Shown piece after piece: positions 45,791 through 57,300 of a stretch of 64,000 nucleotides of DNA. The DNA is from Aphidius gifuensis (taxonomy: Eukaryota > Arthropoda > Insecta > Hymenoptera > Braconidae), in assembly GCF_014905175.1 (NCBI RefSeq), contig NC_057790.1, forward strand, positions 14,658,469 through 14,722,468, in the 5' to 3' direction. The stretch's first letter is position 1. Each line of letters begins with the position of its first letter. The notes under the pieces were generated by a model. It had not been told where the DNA came from. It did no database searches and saw only the letters and a list, made by a program, of their open reading frames with translations. Position numbers and translations under genes: made by a program.

Positions 45791-46126
45791 ACCGTGTTCC
45801 GTGGCTATCAGTCTACGAACTTAAAATGGCACGAAAATGAAAATTCTAATAATGTTAAAAGTTACTATGATACATCACTATAGCCAAAGAGAAGGCCAGA
45901 GATTTATAATAACTTAAAATATTAAGTATCAGTATTTTTTTGAGGTTTAAGTTGACAGAGTTTCTATTTAATCATTTTAAATCTGTCGAATAAATTGGCT
46001 AACGTCAAATTTGATCAGATATTTTCAAATGAAAAAAATCAGATCTACCACAACAAAGGATCAAAATATTTCCAAACTCCGTCATTTTGAAGTTCGTACG
46101 GACTGGATAGCCACGGAACGCTCCCC
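45791..46126. mobile_element. MITE with CGTTCCGTGGCTATC ends
   Basis: GTTCCGTGGCTATCAGTC at the left pairs with GGATAGCCACGGAAC at the right. It is about 336 bp long. It shares an internal subterminal block (TCTACCACAACAAAGGATC) with the MITE at 44,041. Confidence 0.65.
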
Positions 46127-46130
46127 ATAT

Positions 46131-47049
46131 CGCTATACGGTCGCCGCATAATTGAGGGGCGCTAGTAGTAACACGGTAACGTGCGTGACTTGTATCGCTT
46201 TTTTTTTACAATGCGCACAATACAAACATACTCTGACAAACACTAATAGAGCATTATACACATGATCATGGTAGAAATATACAGGTATGTCCATGCCTCG
46301 GTCGAAAATAAAAATCTACTGCGCAGGCCATTGGCGGCCATCTTGTTTGCATGTGTGTAAATCTGTGTGTCCGTCATATTATTATTATTGTTATACTATT
46401 AATTATTTATGTATGGCATGCTTAAAAGTTACATCAATCATAAATAAAAACTTTAAAAATAATATTTGATAATTCTACGTATTTATAGATATTGCAAAAC
46501 AATTAGAAATTGAACTTTTATTTTTTTACAAAAAAACAATTTGAAAAATAAAAGAAATTTTTACATATTTAGTTGACAAACTAGAAGTTTGATAAAAGAA
46601 CGATATAAATATTGCACTGATGCAATACAATGTTTGAGTACATACTTGTACGTACATTTGACTGAGTTTCAATGATCAAATTATAGAAGATAAAAAAAAG
46701 AAAAAATAAGTTGAAAAAATATGTAACAAAGCTTAATATGTATTTATTCTTTATTTTTATATAATTAATCATGTGTTTTTTTATTTCAATTTCTCTATTA
46801 AGATCATCTTTAATATGTATTTTAATTTATGATTTAAATAAAGTCGCGCCACTTTAGCCAATATGGCAACCGGTGGTCAGCACTTCTCATTGGCTTAAAA
46901 AAACGTATGCGCATGGACCTACCTGTATATTTCTACCATGCACATGATGTTTGTTAGAGTATGTTTGTATTGTGCGCATTGTAAAAAAAAAGCGATACCG
47001 TGGTACTACTAGCGCCCCTCAATTTTGCGGCGACCATATAGCGATACGG
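46131..47049. mobile_element. Large foldback element with nested inverted repeats
   Basis: CGCTATACGGTCGCCGCATA followed by TTGAGGGGCGCTAGTAGTA pairs with the right end, where the same text lies inverted at 46,980-47,049. A second inverted pair lies further in (GGTAGAAATATACAGGTATG with CTACCTGTATATTTCTACC), near 46,270 and 46,920. The about 600-bp loop is AT-rich with no gene. Confidence 0.75.
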
Positions 47050-47311
47050 TTTTTATATACAGGCGAGATAGGGAGTAAGTCCTTCTGTATTTCTAGTCTC
47101 CTTGTTTTTAAGAATTATTTGTTCGACGCCACTGTTCTCTCATCAAGTTTGCATGACAGGCGCATGTACATGATCATGCGCATTAAAGTGAAAAAAAATA
47201 GGTGCGTTCTTTCGTCAATTTTTTATTGACGCATCATGACCGCGCATTTGCGCAAAAGCTGAAAAAGCACGTAAGTTTTTAATTGTTTTTAAGTGTGAGT
47301 AACGCACACAT
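47050..47311. repeat. Copy of the ATGCGCATGATCATGCGCAT repeat family
   Basis: Contains TTGTTCGACGCCACTGTTCTC, TGATCATGCGCATTAAAGTG and GGTGCGTTCTTTCGTCAATT, all of which recur between 47,700 and 48,660 in both orientations. Confidence 0.5.
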
Positions 47312-47686
47312 GGGTGCATTCCTTTAATAAAAAATTTTTTTTCGTTTTGCAATTTCGCCCTGTAATACCGGCCAAAATTTTATAGGAAAAAGCTGTTTCT
47401 TGTAATGGCAGTACTGACACATGACATTATTTTTTTTGGCTACGAATTATTAGATGAATAACTGTTCAATGTTTATATCAAACTGAAATAAATAGAAAAT
47501 TGACTTGTTGTGATTGTTTGTTATTGTCACATAGGTCGTACGACACATTATCGTAAACTGTAAAGTCTGGAATATGGCATAGAGAATTTTATCACTTTTG
47601 TCGTTGTTTCTGTTTCTAGTTTTTAGTCGGTCTTACAGGGCAAAATTGCAGAGCGAAAGAAAATTTTTTTTTAAAGGAATGCACCC
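47312..47686. mobile_element. MITE with GGTGCATTCCTTTAA ends
   Basis: The ends GGTGCATTCCTTTAA and TTAAAGGAATGCACC are exact inverted copies; subterminal TTGCAATTTCGCCCTGTAA pairs with TTACAGGGCAAAATTGCA. It is about 375 bp and non-coding. Confidence 0.75.
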
Positions 47687-47689
47687 CTT

Positions 47690-48660
47690 ACGTTAGGTGT
47701 CTTTTGTAGGTGCTTTCGAGTTTATTTTTTTCACTTTAATGCACATGATCACGCACGTGCGTATGGCATGCAAAATTGAGGAGAGAGCAGTGGCGTCGAA
47801 ACGAATAAGTCTTAAAAAATAAGAATTATAACATGGCTGATCCAACTCTTTATGTCCTACGCTGTTGCAATCTGACTTTTTGCCGACTGCGCATTTAACT
47901 GCGCATGCGCGAAAATAAACAGGAAAAAAAATAAATACCCAAAAGAAAGCACCTTGTGTATTTCTTTTTTTTTCACTTCAATGCGCATGATCATGCACAT
48001 GCGCATATTATGCAAACATGAGGAGAGAACAGTGGCGTCGAACAAATAATTCTTAAAAAATAAAAATTGAAACATGGCTGATCCAGCCCCTCATGTCCTA
48101 CGCTAGGTGATTTCTTTTGTGTATTTGTTTTTTTTCACTTAAATGCGCATGAACATGCACATGCTTCTTTGTGTAAACTTTCACTTTGAGAGAATCAGTA
48201 GCGTCGAACAAATGCAAACTTTTAAGAACATTAAAACATTGATCATGGCTGATCTAGCCCCTCATATCCTACACTGTTGCAAACTGACTTTTTGCTGACT
48301 GCGCATTCAATTGCGCATGCGCGAAAATAAACAGGAAAAAAAATAAACACCCAAAAGAAAGCACCTAATGATTTTTGGAACGTCCCTCTATATTTTATGT
48401 GTATGATCATGCGCATTAAAGTGAAAAAAAATAAATACACAAAATACAATACACCTTTTGAAACTTTAGGTGCTTTCTTTTGGGTGTTTATTTTGTTTCA
48501 CTTCAATGCGCATGATCATGCACATGCGTATGTCATGCAAAATTGAGAAGAGAGCAGTGGCGTCGAAACACCCAAAAGAAAGCACCTTTTTACTTGATTC
48601 CTCGACTTCTGCGCAAATGCGTGGTCATGATGCACCAACAAAAAATTGAAAAAAGAACGC
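47690..48660. repeat. Cluster of short GGTGCTTTCTTTTG foldback elements
   Basis: At least four overlapping or nested copies in both orientations. The clearest complete unit is 48,468-48,587: AGGTGCTTTCTTTTGGGTGT at one end and its reverse complement at the other, 120 bp in all. Every copy carries an ATGCGCATGATCATGCACAT palindrome and a GAGAGCAGTGGCGTCGAA block. No coding sequence is present. Confidence 0.65.
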
Positions 48661-48947
48661 ACCTAATATCTTCTTTTGTTGCTCGATAATTAAATTAAAT
48701 GATTTAACTCAACGTATGCAGATAATAAACAAACTCTAATTATCATCTCTCTAATTAATTTGAATTATTGATATAATTTTAGTCTCTGGACTCAGCTCTA
48801 TGTAGTTTTTTTTTGTTTTCATTTTTTACATAGTTATTTACATGTAATGTAAGATATGTATACTCTTATAAACTTGGTTTTACTCACCCCTGTAGTTATT
48901 ATTTATTTTGAGAGAGAGAGAAACAGTGAATGTGATGACACAATAAC

Positions 48948-49773
48948 ATGGCAGCAGTAATAAAAGGTCTCAAAAACAGCCAATAATTAAATATAATTTT
49001 GATAAGTTATTATTTTTTTCTTGACTCGTTTTTAATTTATTATTTCAAAATAATTAATTGAATAAACTTACTAGTTTATTTAGTTTCTTGATATATATTT
49101 TGTTTTTTAATAACTTATATAGACACTGGTGTAATCTGGAGTAGACTTTTTGATCACCGGCCATTTGTTCATGGTGAAATATCATACTTTGTTCGTGAAT
49201 TTGAGGTGGGTTAAAATGAAAAAAAATAATAAATGAAATTAATTTTGACACTAAAAATATGGTGAAATAAAATTACAATGTATTCATGTTGTGCCTTGGT
49301 GGATCAATATACCTAACTGATTAATTTTTGATTATTATTTTTAATGTTGACAGGAAAAACGAGGAGATAGAGAAGTCGAGAGATTATTTAAAATCCTGGA
49401 ATATTCATCGGAATTAGATCAAAGTCAAATTGACAGAGCAGAACAACTTGGAGACTGTTATTTACCAAGTCTCAAGGCTAATACTGATGTTGCACTGAGT
49501 ATGTGCGAGAGAATTTTAGAAAGAGAAAATAAATTTGACAGTGTAAGTTTCAATCATTATGTAATAAAAATTTATTTAACCAATTTATTACTTTAAATAT
49601 TTATTTATTAGGATATTGAATTAGCTGATAAACGTGAAACAAGAAAAAAACAGTGGGAACAATTTATGAATCATATGAGTGAAAAATGTCGTCAAGTTGA
49701 TGAGACATTTACTGAAAAAGAAGAAAAATTAACTGAATTTTATATTGATCTGGAGAAAAAACTCCAGAATTAA
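48948..49773 (+). CDS. BLOC1S5: BLOC-1 complex subunit 5 (Muted)
   Basis: BLOC-1 works in biogenesis of lysosome-related organelles. Predicted exons: 48,948-48,966, 49,123-49,205, 49,354-49,542 and 49,612-49,773; phases match and the product is 151 residues. The block TGVIWSRLFDHRPFVHGEIS and the coiled-coil C-terminal half (KQWEQFMNHMSEKCRQVDE) are typical of Muted. The short first exon (MAAVIK) uses a donor GTCTCA, weaker than the others. The stop is only 51 bases before the next gene's ATG on the same strand. Confidence 0.8.
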
Positions 49774-49824
49774 ATCCAAAGAAATAAATCATAAATATAC
49801 AAGAGGAAAAGAAAAATAGAAAAT

Positions 49825-50569
49825 ATGCCAGTTGAACAAATTGAAGAACCATCCATAAAATATGAAGTAACTTCAAAGTTCATTAATTTTGTAAAAAAAA
49901 ATGTTAAATTAAATGATTTACCAGAAAGCATTAAAGCTTTTATAAAATCAAATGATAAAATATTAGTTATAAAACTTGGTGATATTAATTGGATGGATGG
50001 TTATTTAAAAAATTATCGTGATAAATCAAATGATAAAGTATATCTTCATGAATTATTATCGGGTGGTCGTTTAATTTTACCAGAGCCAAAAGTAACACCA
50101 AGAAATCCAATATTAGAAGCAAGAGTCCAAAAATTACAGGCACAACAAGACGCCAGAGACTACGAGGCAATGACCAAAGGTGTTGATTCACATAGGAAAA
50201 ATCTACCAGAAGATACACTTGCATATCAAAGTAATATTTTTTATTATTAAAATAACACAAGCATTCTTTTTTCTATCCAATAATTAATTTGTTGTTTTTG
50301 TTTTATAATTATTTACAGTGAAGGAAATCAATCGACATTTAATTGCTGTTGCGCAATTTATATTTTCTGTAATAGCTGGTTTTCTATTTGGCTATATTGG
50401 AATTGAATATGGCATTGGACCACAAGATTTTGGATTTAAATTATTATTAGGAATAATATGTGCACTTATTGTTGCACTTGCTGAAATTTATTTTTTGGCT
50501 AAAAAACTCAATGAGGAACATTCAGTACCACTTAGACCAGCAATTTACACTAAACCTCATCAAGAATAA
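49825..50569 (+). CDS. TMEM199: TMEM199/Vma12-like V-ATPase assembly factor
   Basis: Exons 49,825-50,230 and 50,319-50,569 join as CAA A|TG, giving 218 residues. A soluble N-terminal half ends in LEARVQKLQAQQDARDYEAM, followed by MTKGVD, and exon 2 encodes two hydrophobic segments (LIAVAQFIFSVIAGFLFGYI and LLLGIICALIVALAEIYF), the layout of Vma12/TMEM199, an ER protein needed to assemble the V0 part of the V-ATPase. Canonical splice sites and an intact frame. Confidence 0.85.
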
Positions 50570-50852
50570 AATTATTAAAAGCATTTATCAGATATATTTA
50601 CTTTAAATTAACAAAAAAAAAACAAAAATGGGTTATCTATTTTGTAGAAAAAAAAGTATATTTATCAATTAATTATAACAAGTTAAACTTGAAATGAAAA
50701 ATAATAAATGTAATGTTCAGTAATCGCTACTTTCTTTATTGTAAATAAATAAATATAGTATTACCGAATTTTTACATTCCATAAATACAAAATTATAAAA
50801 AATACTTGTTATCAATTATTTCAATATTAGACCTTATAAAAATAATTTTTTT

Positions 50853-51451
50853 TTATTTTTCATCGTCACTGGAATCACTTTGATCTGATGATGGTGTTTT
50901 ACCATTTTCAGCATTGGTATCACTATCAGAATTATCAGCATCAACTTTAACAGATTCAGAGCCAGATGTTGATTCACTGTCAGACTGACTATCTGAGTCT
51001 GAATCTGATGAACTCTCTGATGAACTTGAACGAAGTGATGCTTCTTTTTCAGCCATTATTTCTTTAAATTGTCGAACAGTTATTTTTCTTGGCATTATTT
51101 CTTTAAGAAATTCTAGAGTCTCATTTGTTTGTACAACTTCTGCTAAATGTTTATAATCAAGACTTTGACATTTGTTTGCTTCTGTATGAGCATCTTCAGC
51201 CAAGTAATGAATAAACATTTCCTGAATAAAATTAAATGTAAAGTTAATCATAAAATAAGTAACAATGATTAAACATTATTTAAATTACATGATAGATATA
51301 TTTTCTAAAATCTTACTGTTGCTTTTGTTACAAGAAAAAGACCATCTTGAGCAATTGAATCAACGTGAGGTGAACTCTTCATAATTGTTTTGACTCTTGA
51401 CATGGGTAAACGAAGTTCCTTCAATTTTGGTGTTGTTGGTTGTGATGCCAT
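50853..51451 (-). CDS. CHRAC1: CHRAC1-like histone-fold protein
   Basis: Exons 51,317-51,451 and 50,853-51,221 (minus strand) join KAT|EMF in phase 0, giving 167 residues. LPMSRVKTIMKSSPHVDSI and the helix FLVTKATEMFIHYLAEDAH form the histone fold found in CHRAC1 (Drosophila Chrac-16), a subunit of the ISWI chromatin accessibility complex. The C-terminal 55 residues are a Ser/Asp/Glu-rich acidic tail. POLE4 has a related fold, but the sequence fits CHRAC1 better. It converges with TMEM199; their stops are 283 bases apart. Confidence 0.8.
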
Positions 51452-52678
51452 GTTGATTTTGTTATTTTATTAACTGTTTATTGTTTTCTAAAAAACGTAG
51501 ACAAAACAGTAATTAAAAATTAAAAACATTTAATAAATAGAATAACAAAATTGTATATTTTTAAAAATAGTTTACCACTTCAACTGGATTATTCGAAATA
51601 ATGTTTATAGTTGGCACGTTATTTATATTTTTATTTTGACTTTGATAAACACATTTAAACTATATTTTATAAATTGTATAAATATTCATAAATTTTTAGA
51701 GGTAATCGGGACGGAATGTACACCTAAGAGATAATTATTTTTTGATTAAATGTATAAGTTATTAATTACTTAATTTTAACACTATTTTTTTGAATGTTTG
51801 TTAATTTTGGTTAGTTTTTTTTTCTTTATTTTTTAATTTAATGTTTTTGTTAGTTTGGTAATGTCATCTTGGTGTCATCTTGGTACAAAAATGTATGAGT
51901 CGATAAAGTGATAAAATATATGAGTCGATAAAGTAGAAGCAGAAGTTTTTTGTGAAAACACACTATATATAAATTAAAAAAATTTCACACGGAATTCGCA
52001 TGCAGAAAAAATTCAAACTAAGTTGATCGTAAAAAGGCTGAAAGTTCTTCAACAAAAAGTTTAATAATCCGAACAACAACAACAACAATAAACACTAATA
52101 AATAAATAACAAGATTACTACAATGAAAATTTACCGTAGAAAAACAAACAGGTAATCATTAGTAAAATAACAGTATTTTCAGTAAAATGATGTGTGTCAT
52201 CTTTTTTTTTTTAATAATCAATTCTGAATGCGTTTCAAGCAATCTCGTATATTATATACCTGCAAGGTTATCGGTCAGTTATCATCTCTTTTTCAACGTA
52301 ATCGATTGGAAAATATGCAATTCAACAATATGCGGAGAAAATCAGTGTAATTCGGAGAAAATCGGATCAATACGAAGAAAATCGGAGGAAATCCGAGAAA
52401 ATCGGAGAAAAACAAAAAAATATCATAGAAAATCGGAGAAATCATTTTCACCAGGAAGTGCAGCATCATTTAGAGAAAGATTTTCAAGAAAGTACTGACG
52501 ATGTATGGTCCAACATGCTCCAGATCAGGCGTAATAGAATCTTTGTTTCAATAATAATAAATAATATTAGAAAAAAAAAATCATAAAGATTGTAAAAATT
52601 ATATTAATTTGTATTATTATTATTTTCATCTTGTTGAAGATTAAATGATGATTTATTTTTGTATACCTTGAACTTATG
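51452..52678. other. Intergenic region with a CGGAGAAAAT minisatellite
   Basis: The CHRAC1 5' region covers the first few hundred bases. From about 52,330 to 52,445 the unit CGGAGAAAAT repeats, giving an artificial open frame (52,187-52,498) rich in Arg, Lys and Glu. No gene is supported. Confidence 0.45.
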
Positions 52679-53310
52679 TCATTTTACAATATGATTGAAA
52701 TAAGACGTGTGTTGAACATATGTCTTTGTGCAATGAGGACAATGTAATGGGATTCTGTCATCATTACTTAGCTCGTCATAATGTTCCCGTTCATGGCGAT
52801 GAATAGTTTTTTCATCCATCATTTGCTTAAAACATATTGAGCAGGTATTGTCACGTTCGTGGAATGCAAAGTGCTCTTTTTGTTCTGTCAAATTAATTGA
52901 TAATGTACTATAAAAACACTTAACTGTTTTAATCGGAGAATCTTAAGTTGATGCTCAAGGCACCGAATAATCTGAAAAATAAATATAAAAATAAATATAC
53001 AACAAGTTTGTTTTAATTTTTTTTCTCGATTGTGGATTTGCTACTAGAGGCTGTAGGATTTGGTACTTGGGACATCGGTGAAACTGTGCTCGGTTTCGTC
53101 TCTTAAATCTGGCCCCACAGCTTTTTTTCACAAATCCACTAAGATTTACAGGTGTTATTTTGATATGACTTCAAATGCACTGTTAAATTATATTTTTTAA
53201 TGTTCATGTTCATGGAGATGGATATTTTCTTCATCATCCATTTTTTTGAAACACAATGAACAGTTGCCATGAATAGCGTGCTCGGCCCAGTGTGATTGGC
53301 GTGTTTCCAA
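52679..53310 (-). pseudogene. C2H2 zinc-finger gene remnants
   Basis: The 70-codon frame at 52,679-52,891 has one complete C2H2 finger (CSICFKQM...HRHEREH) and a second (CPHCTKTYVQHTSYFNHIVK) that ends at a stop right after its last His. About 400 bp upstream on the same strand (53,200-53,290) a related finger (GNCSLCFKKMDDEENIHLHE) lies without an ORF start. The two fingers share a Met-Asp-Glu motif, so they come from a duplication of one exon. Without linking splice sites I treat it as a remnant, though an expressed small gene is possible. Confidence 0.5.
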
Positions 53311-54130
53311 GACGATTAGTTTTGTGCAATAAAAACTTTTATATATACGTTTATAATTTTTAGTTAAAATTTCTCTCAGTGTAAGAAAAAATTACAAAGC
53401 GAATAGTAAAAACTGCGTTCCTCCGATTATTTGTACGAATTATTCGTATATTGATAAATAATTATTACAATAAAGTTATGTAAAAAATTTGGCCATTGAC
53501 TATATACAACACTAAGCCATAAAAATTACATAATTTTATTGTAATTTCTCTTTAAAAAAAATGACTAAATTCACGATACTCACAAGTAAATTCTAGCAGA
53601 TTGAGAATTTACGCACTACCGGTTTTAGAATTTACTATATTTTATTATAAATTTTATTTAAAAGTTGGACATTTTTTGTGCTAAGTTCGGCAGTTTGTGC
53701 TAGATTCACGGAGAATAGAAATCAATTCCCGGCAACATTTTTTCTTTTCTGTTTACACGCTCAAAACTCGAAAACTAATGATAAATAGAAAAATTCATTC
53801 TGATAAATTGTTTAGAAATAAATTACCAACAATAAACCTCGTTTAACCCCTATACCTAGCTTCAACAGATAAGGCTGTAGAAATGCTTGAAAGTACATGA
53901 CAATTCAATCATTTGTTCAATCAGTCGGCCATCTTTGTATTATTTCGCCCCACAACCAGAATTATTACAAAGCGATATAAAAATATTTAAGTTCTATGCT
54001 AACTTTTATATGTGCATGATAAATTTTATTATATATATTAGAATATTTATTAAATTGTTCAGTATTTTTATTCGAACTTATAATATTTTTTTTATCGTTT
54101 CCACAAACATCCTGAGGAACAAATTTAGTA
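53311..54130. other. Intergenic, nothing recognised
   Basis: AT-rich spacer. The ORF at 53,887-54,171 is rich in Ile, Phe and Tyr and reflects base composition. Confidence 0.35.
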
Positions 54131-54492
54131 TATCTTTATATACCTTTATATATTCACATATAACTTTATAAAATTTTATAAAATTTTATATAATTTTATA
54201 TAATTATATAAAAATTTGAAGAATTTTTAAACTCTCTATATATAATTATATACAACTTTATAAGGTTATATACAGCTATATATAATTTTATAAAGTTATA
54301 TATAAATGTGTACAAAGTTGTGAACGATTTTGTAAGTATATATAATTATATAAAGCTATATATTTCTATATGTAGCTGTATAAAGTTTCATATAGTTTTA
54401 TAAAAGTATATAAACTTGTATATGAATATACGAAGATATTTTTACCCAAGGAACGATCGTTTTAAAGGTATATAAAGTTATATATAGTTATA

Positions 54493-54912
54493 CCCGCATG
54501 GAAAAATATATATCCGATAAATATATCCGAAAATATATTGAAATTATAACCAAATTATAGTTATTTGGCCTAAAGTTATATGTGTTAACTATATCCACAT
54601 AATATATTTTTAATATATATCTCATAATATATTTTTGAGATATAGCTGTTTTATATTTTGTGTTTATCGATTTTTAAAAATATTAAAAATATAATTCTGT
54701 ATATATCCAGAATATATTCGACATGGATATATATTAAAAAATATATTCATAGAATATATCTCTCATTATAATCAATATACATTCGTAGGATATAATCAAA
54801 AAGTTATGACTGAAAAAATGTATTTATATTATAGTTTCTGGATATATTCTTGCAAGATATATTCTAAAGGCCAAATAGATATATTTTCCAGTTATATTTT
54901 TTTCCATGCGGG
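54493..54912. mobile_element. MITE with CCCGCATGGAAAAA ends
   Basis: CCCGCATGGAAAAATATA at the left and its reverse complement at the right, with TA on both sides. The interior is a series of palindromic ATATATTC-type repeats. 420 bp, no ORF. Confidence 0.8.
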
Positions 54913-54978
54913 TATATACAATTGTATGAAGATATATACAATTGTATATGACTATATATAACTTTATATACCTTTATA

Positions 54979-55535
54979 CACACAGAGAAGGATATGTTAA
55001 CAGTTAACATATCCTGTTTAATGTTAACATATGCCATGTTAAAATGGGTGGTGGCTGATAAGTTTACATCAAAGATATATATATTAACATTAAACATACG
55101 TATCTTAATAGTTAATATGCGTATGTTAACTATTAAGATATCTGTCATATCTGTAATTGACACAATTTGAAGGTTAGGCTGATAGTTGAAGACATTTACG
55201 TATTATGTAAATATGAAAATTGAATGTAAAATTAAGAATGAATTTACAAAAAAACTAAATTTAAATAAATTTATGACAACACGAGTACATATTATATTAT
55301 ATTACAATTAGAATAGTATCACAATATAATGTCAAAAAAAAAAGATGACAAGAAGTAGACTGGCGCATCAAAATATTTGGCCGCGTAAAGATACGTATGT
55401 TAACTATAAACATACGTATGTTAACAGTTAAGATATCTATGTTTATTGTTAATATATATATCTTAACATTAAACTTTTGTATGTTTAATGTAAACATATT
55501 GGTATGTTAACTGTTAACTTATCCTTCTCTGAGTG
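54979..55535. mobile_element. MITE with CACWCAGAGAAGGATA ends
   Basis: CACACAGAGAAGGATA at the left and TATCCTTCTCTGAGTG at the right (one or two mismatches), with TA duplications at 54,977-54,978 and 55,536-55,537. Subterminal blocks are built from TGTTAACAGTTAACAT palindromes, repeated several times on both sides. The two ORFs in it are repeat artefacts. Confidence 0.85.
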
Positions 55536-55563
55536 TAAGGTTATATAGAGCTATATATAGCAG

Positions 55564-57209
55564 CAGTGCCGTAACAAGGGGTGGGCAAGAGGGGCAACTG
55601 CCCAGGGCGCAGTGTAATGGGGGGCGCACTTAGAGGCGCGTTACGAGAAAAAAAATATTTTTTTTTAAACAATTAAAAAAAAAAAAATTATATTTTCAGG
55701 AAATAAATTGACTACTGTCATTTATGATCATTCGGATATTAAATAAACATGATTGTCTTTCTAAATTTAAAGATAATCGTCCTTATAATTGTTATTTTTC
55801 GTTTAGAGACACTCGTCCTAAAACAATATTCAAAATGCAAAATAAAACGTAAAATAAAAAATACTTAATAATTTCGATTGAAATTTTTTTTTTGTTTCAT
55901 CTGACAACGGCCAAGACACGATCCTCTATACTCTAAAATTCTACCTAATTTTACTTATTACTAACATCGTATTTTAACCGACTTAATCACGAACGCAAGT
56001 TAAAATAATGGACCGATTTTTATTCTACTTGTATTGACTATATATAAAGGTTTGCCTATCATTTTTATTGACATAAATTTAGATGATTATGGCAAATGGC
56101 TGAGAAATTAATTCAGATTACGAATTTATTTATTTGGTCACATCCTTTTCCTATCAACATTTCCCACAATTGATTACTGAAAAAGCTGTTGGCAAATGTT
56201 GCTAAGGAAAGGATGTAACCAAATGAAATGATTTATAATCTAGATTAATTCCACAGCCATTTGACACAATAATTTTGATTTGATATATAAAATAATGCTG
56301 GGGAAATAATCTAGATTATGAATTAACTTATTTGGTGACATACTTTCCTCAGCTAATTTTGCCGTAATTATTTCATTGAAAAGCTATTGGCAAATGTTGC
56401 TAAGGGAATAATGTAACCAAATAAATTCACCTCAGTCTAAATTAATTCCCAGCAATATTTTCTATATTAAATTAAACCTATTGTGCTAAATGGCTGAGGA
56501 ATTGATCTGGATTTTCAATTAATTTATTTAGTTACATCCTTTCTTTAGCAATATTTGTCAAAAGCTTTTCAATGAGTTAATTATGGCAAATGTTTCTAAG
56601 GGAAAGAATGAAACAAAATAAAATGACTATTAGTTTAGATTTATTCCTCAGCCATTTGACACAGAAATTTTTATTTAATATAAAAAATATTGCTGAGAAA
56701 TTAATCTAGATTTCAATTATTAGTTTGGTTACATCCTTTCCTTTAGAAACCTTGCCATAATTAATTAATCAAAAGCTATAGGCAACTGTTGCTAAGAAAT
56801 GGATGTAACCAAATAAATCATTTCATAATCTAGATTAATTCTCTGCAATATTTTTATAATAAAATAAAATCATTGAGCCAAATTGATTGTATCTTCAATA
56901 GACTTCGATAATATCATAGATGAATTTTTCAGTGACAACGCCAGAAGACAAAAACCGTTTTGGTTTTGTAATGATTCATTCTTCATCTTTATCACTTCTA
57001 AAATATTTTGTCTTTAATATTATTATTCACAACAATTTTTATGTAAAAAAAAAAAAATAATTTCAATATATTCTGGCGGTTTTGCTTGTTATATTTATTA
57101 TTGTTAAATACACCTAACAAATGATGTCTTTTTTATATATTATATCAATAAAAATAGGGCGCAAAATATAATTTTGCCCACGGCGCAAAAATTCCTTGTT
57201 ACGGCACTG
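55564..57209. mobile_element. Non-autonomous hAT element with an internal palindromic satellite
   Basis: CAGTGCCGTAACAAGG at the left and its exact reverse complement at the right, flanked by an 8-bp target duplication TATAGCAG (55,556-55,563 and 57,210-57,217). CAGTG ends and 8-bp duplication define hAT. Inside, 56,083-56,880 holds about four units of roughly 200 bp, each itself near-palindromic (CTGAGAAATTAATCTAGATT with TTTGGTTACATCCTTTC and their complements). No transposase is present. Confidence 0.9.
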
Positions 57210-57300
57210 TATAGCAGTATAAATAAGTTTTATACATGTACAGTTTTATATAATTATATTAACCTTTATAGAACATAATATTTATAAATTAGTGAACCAA

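Larger units (their letters stand above)
54131..57300. repeat. TATATAACTTTATA minisatellite split by three transposons
   Basis: Before 54,490, between 54,915 and 54,976, between 55,538 and 55,563, and after 57,218, the same loose repeat of TATATAATTTTATA and TATATAACTTTATA is seen. Three separate non-autonomous elements have inserted in it. Confidence 0.7.

Noticed and set aside
52187..52498. 103-codon ORF with a hydrophobic start
   Set aside because: Most of it is the CGGAGAAAAT minisatellite; the hydrophobic start is a T run.
53887..54171. 94-codon Ile/Phe-rich ORF
   Set aside because: It runs into the TATA minisatellite and has no protein-like features beyond base composition.
54864..55497. 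Two minus-strand ORFs rich in Ile, Asn and Val
   Set aside because: They are translations of the GTTAACAT palindromic subrepeats of the MITE.
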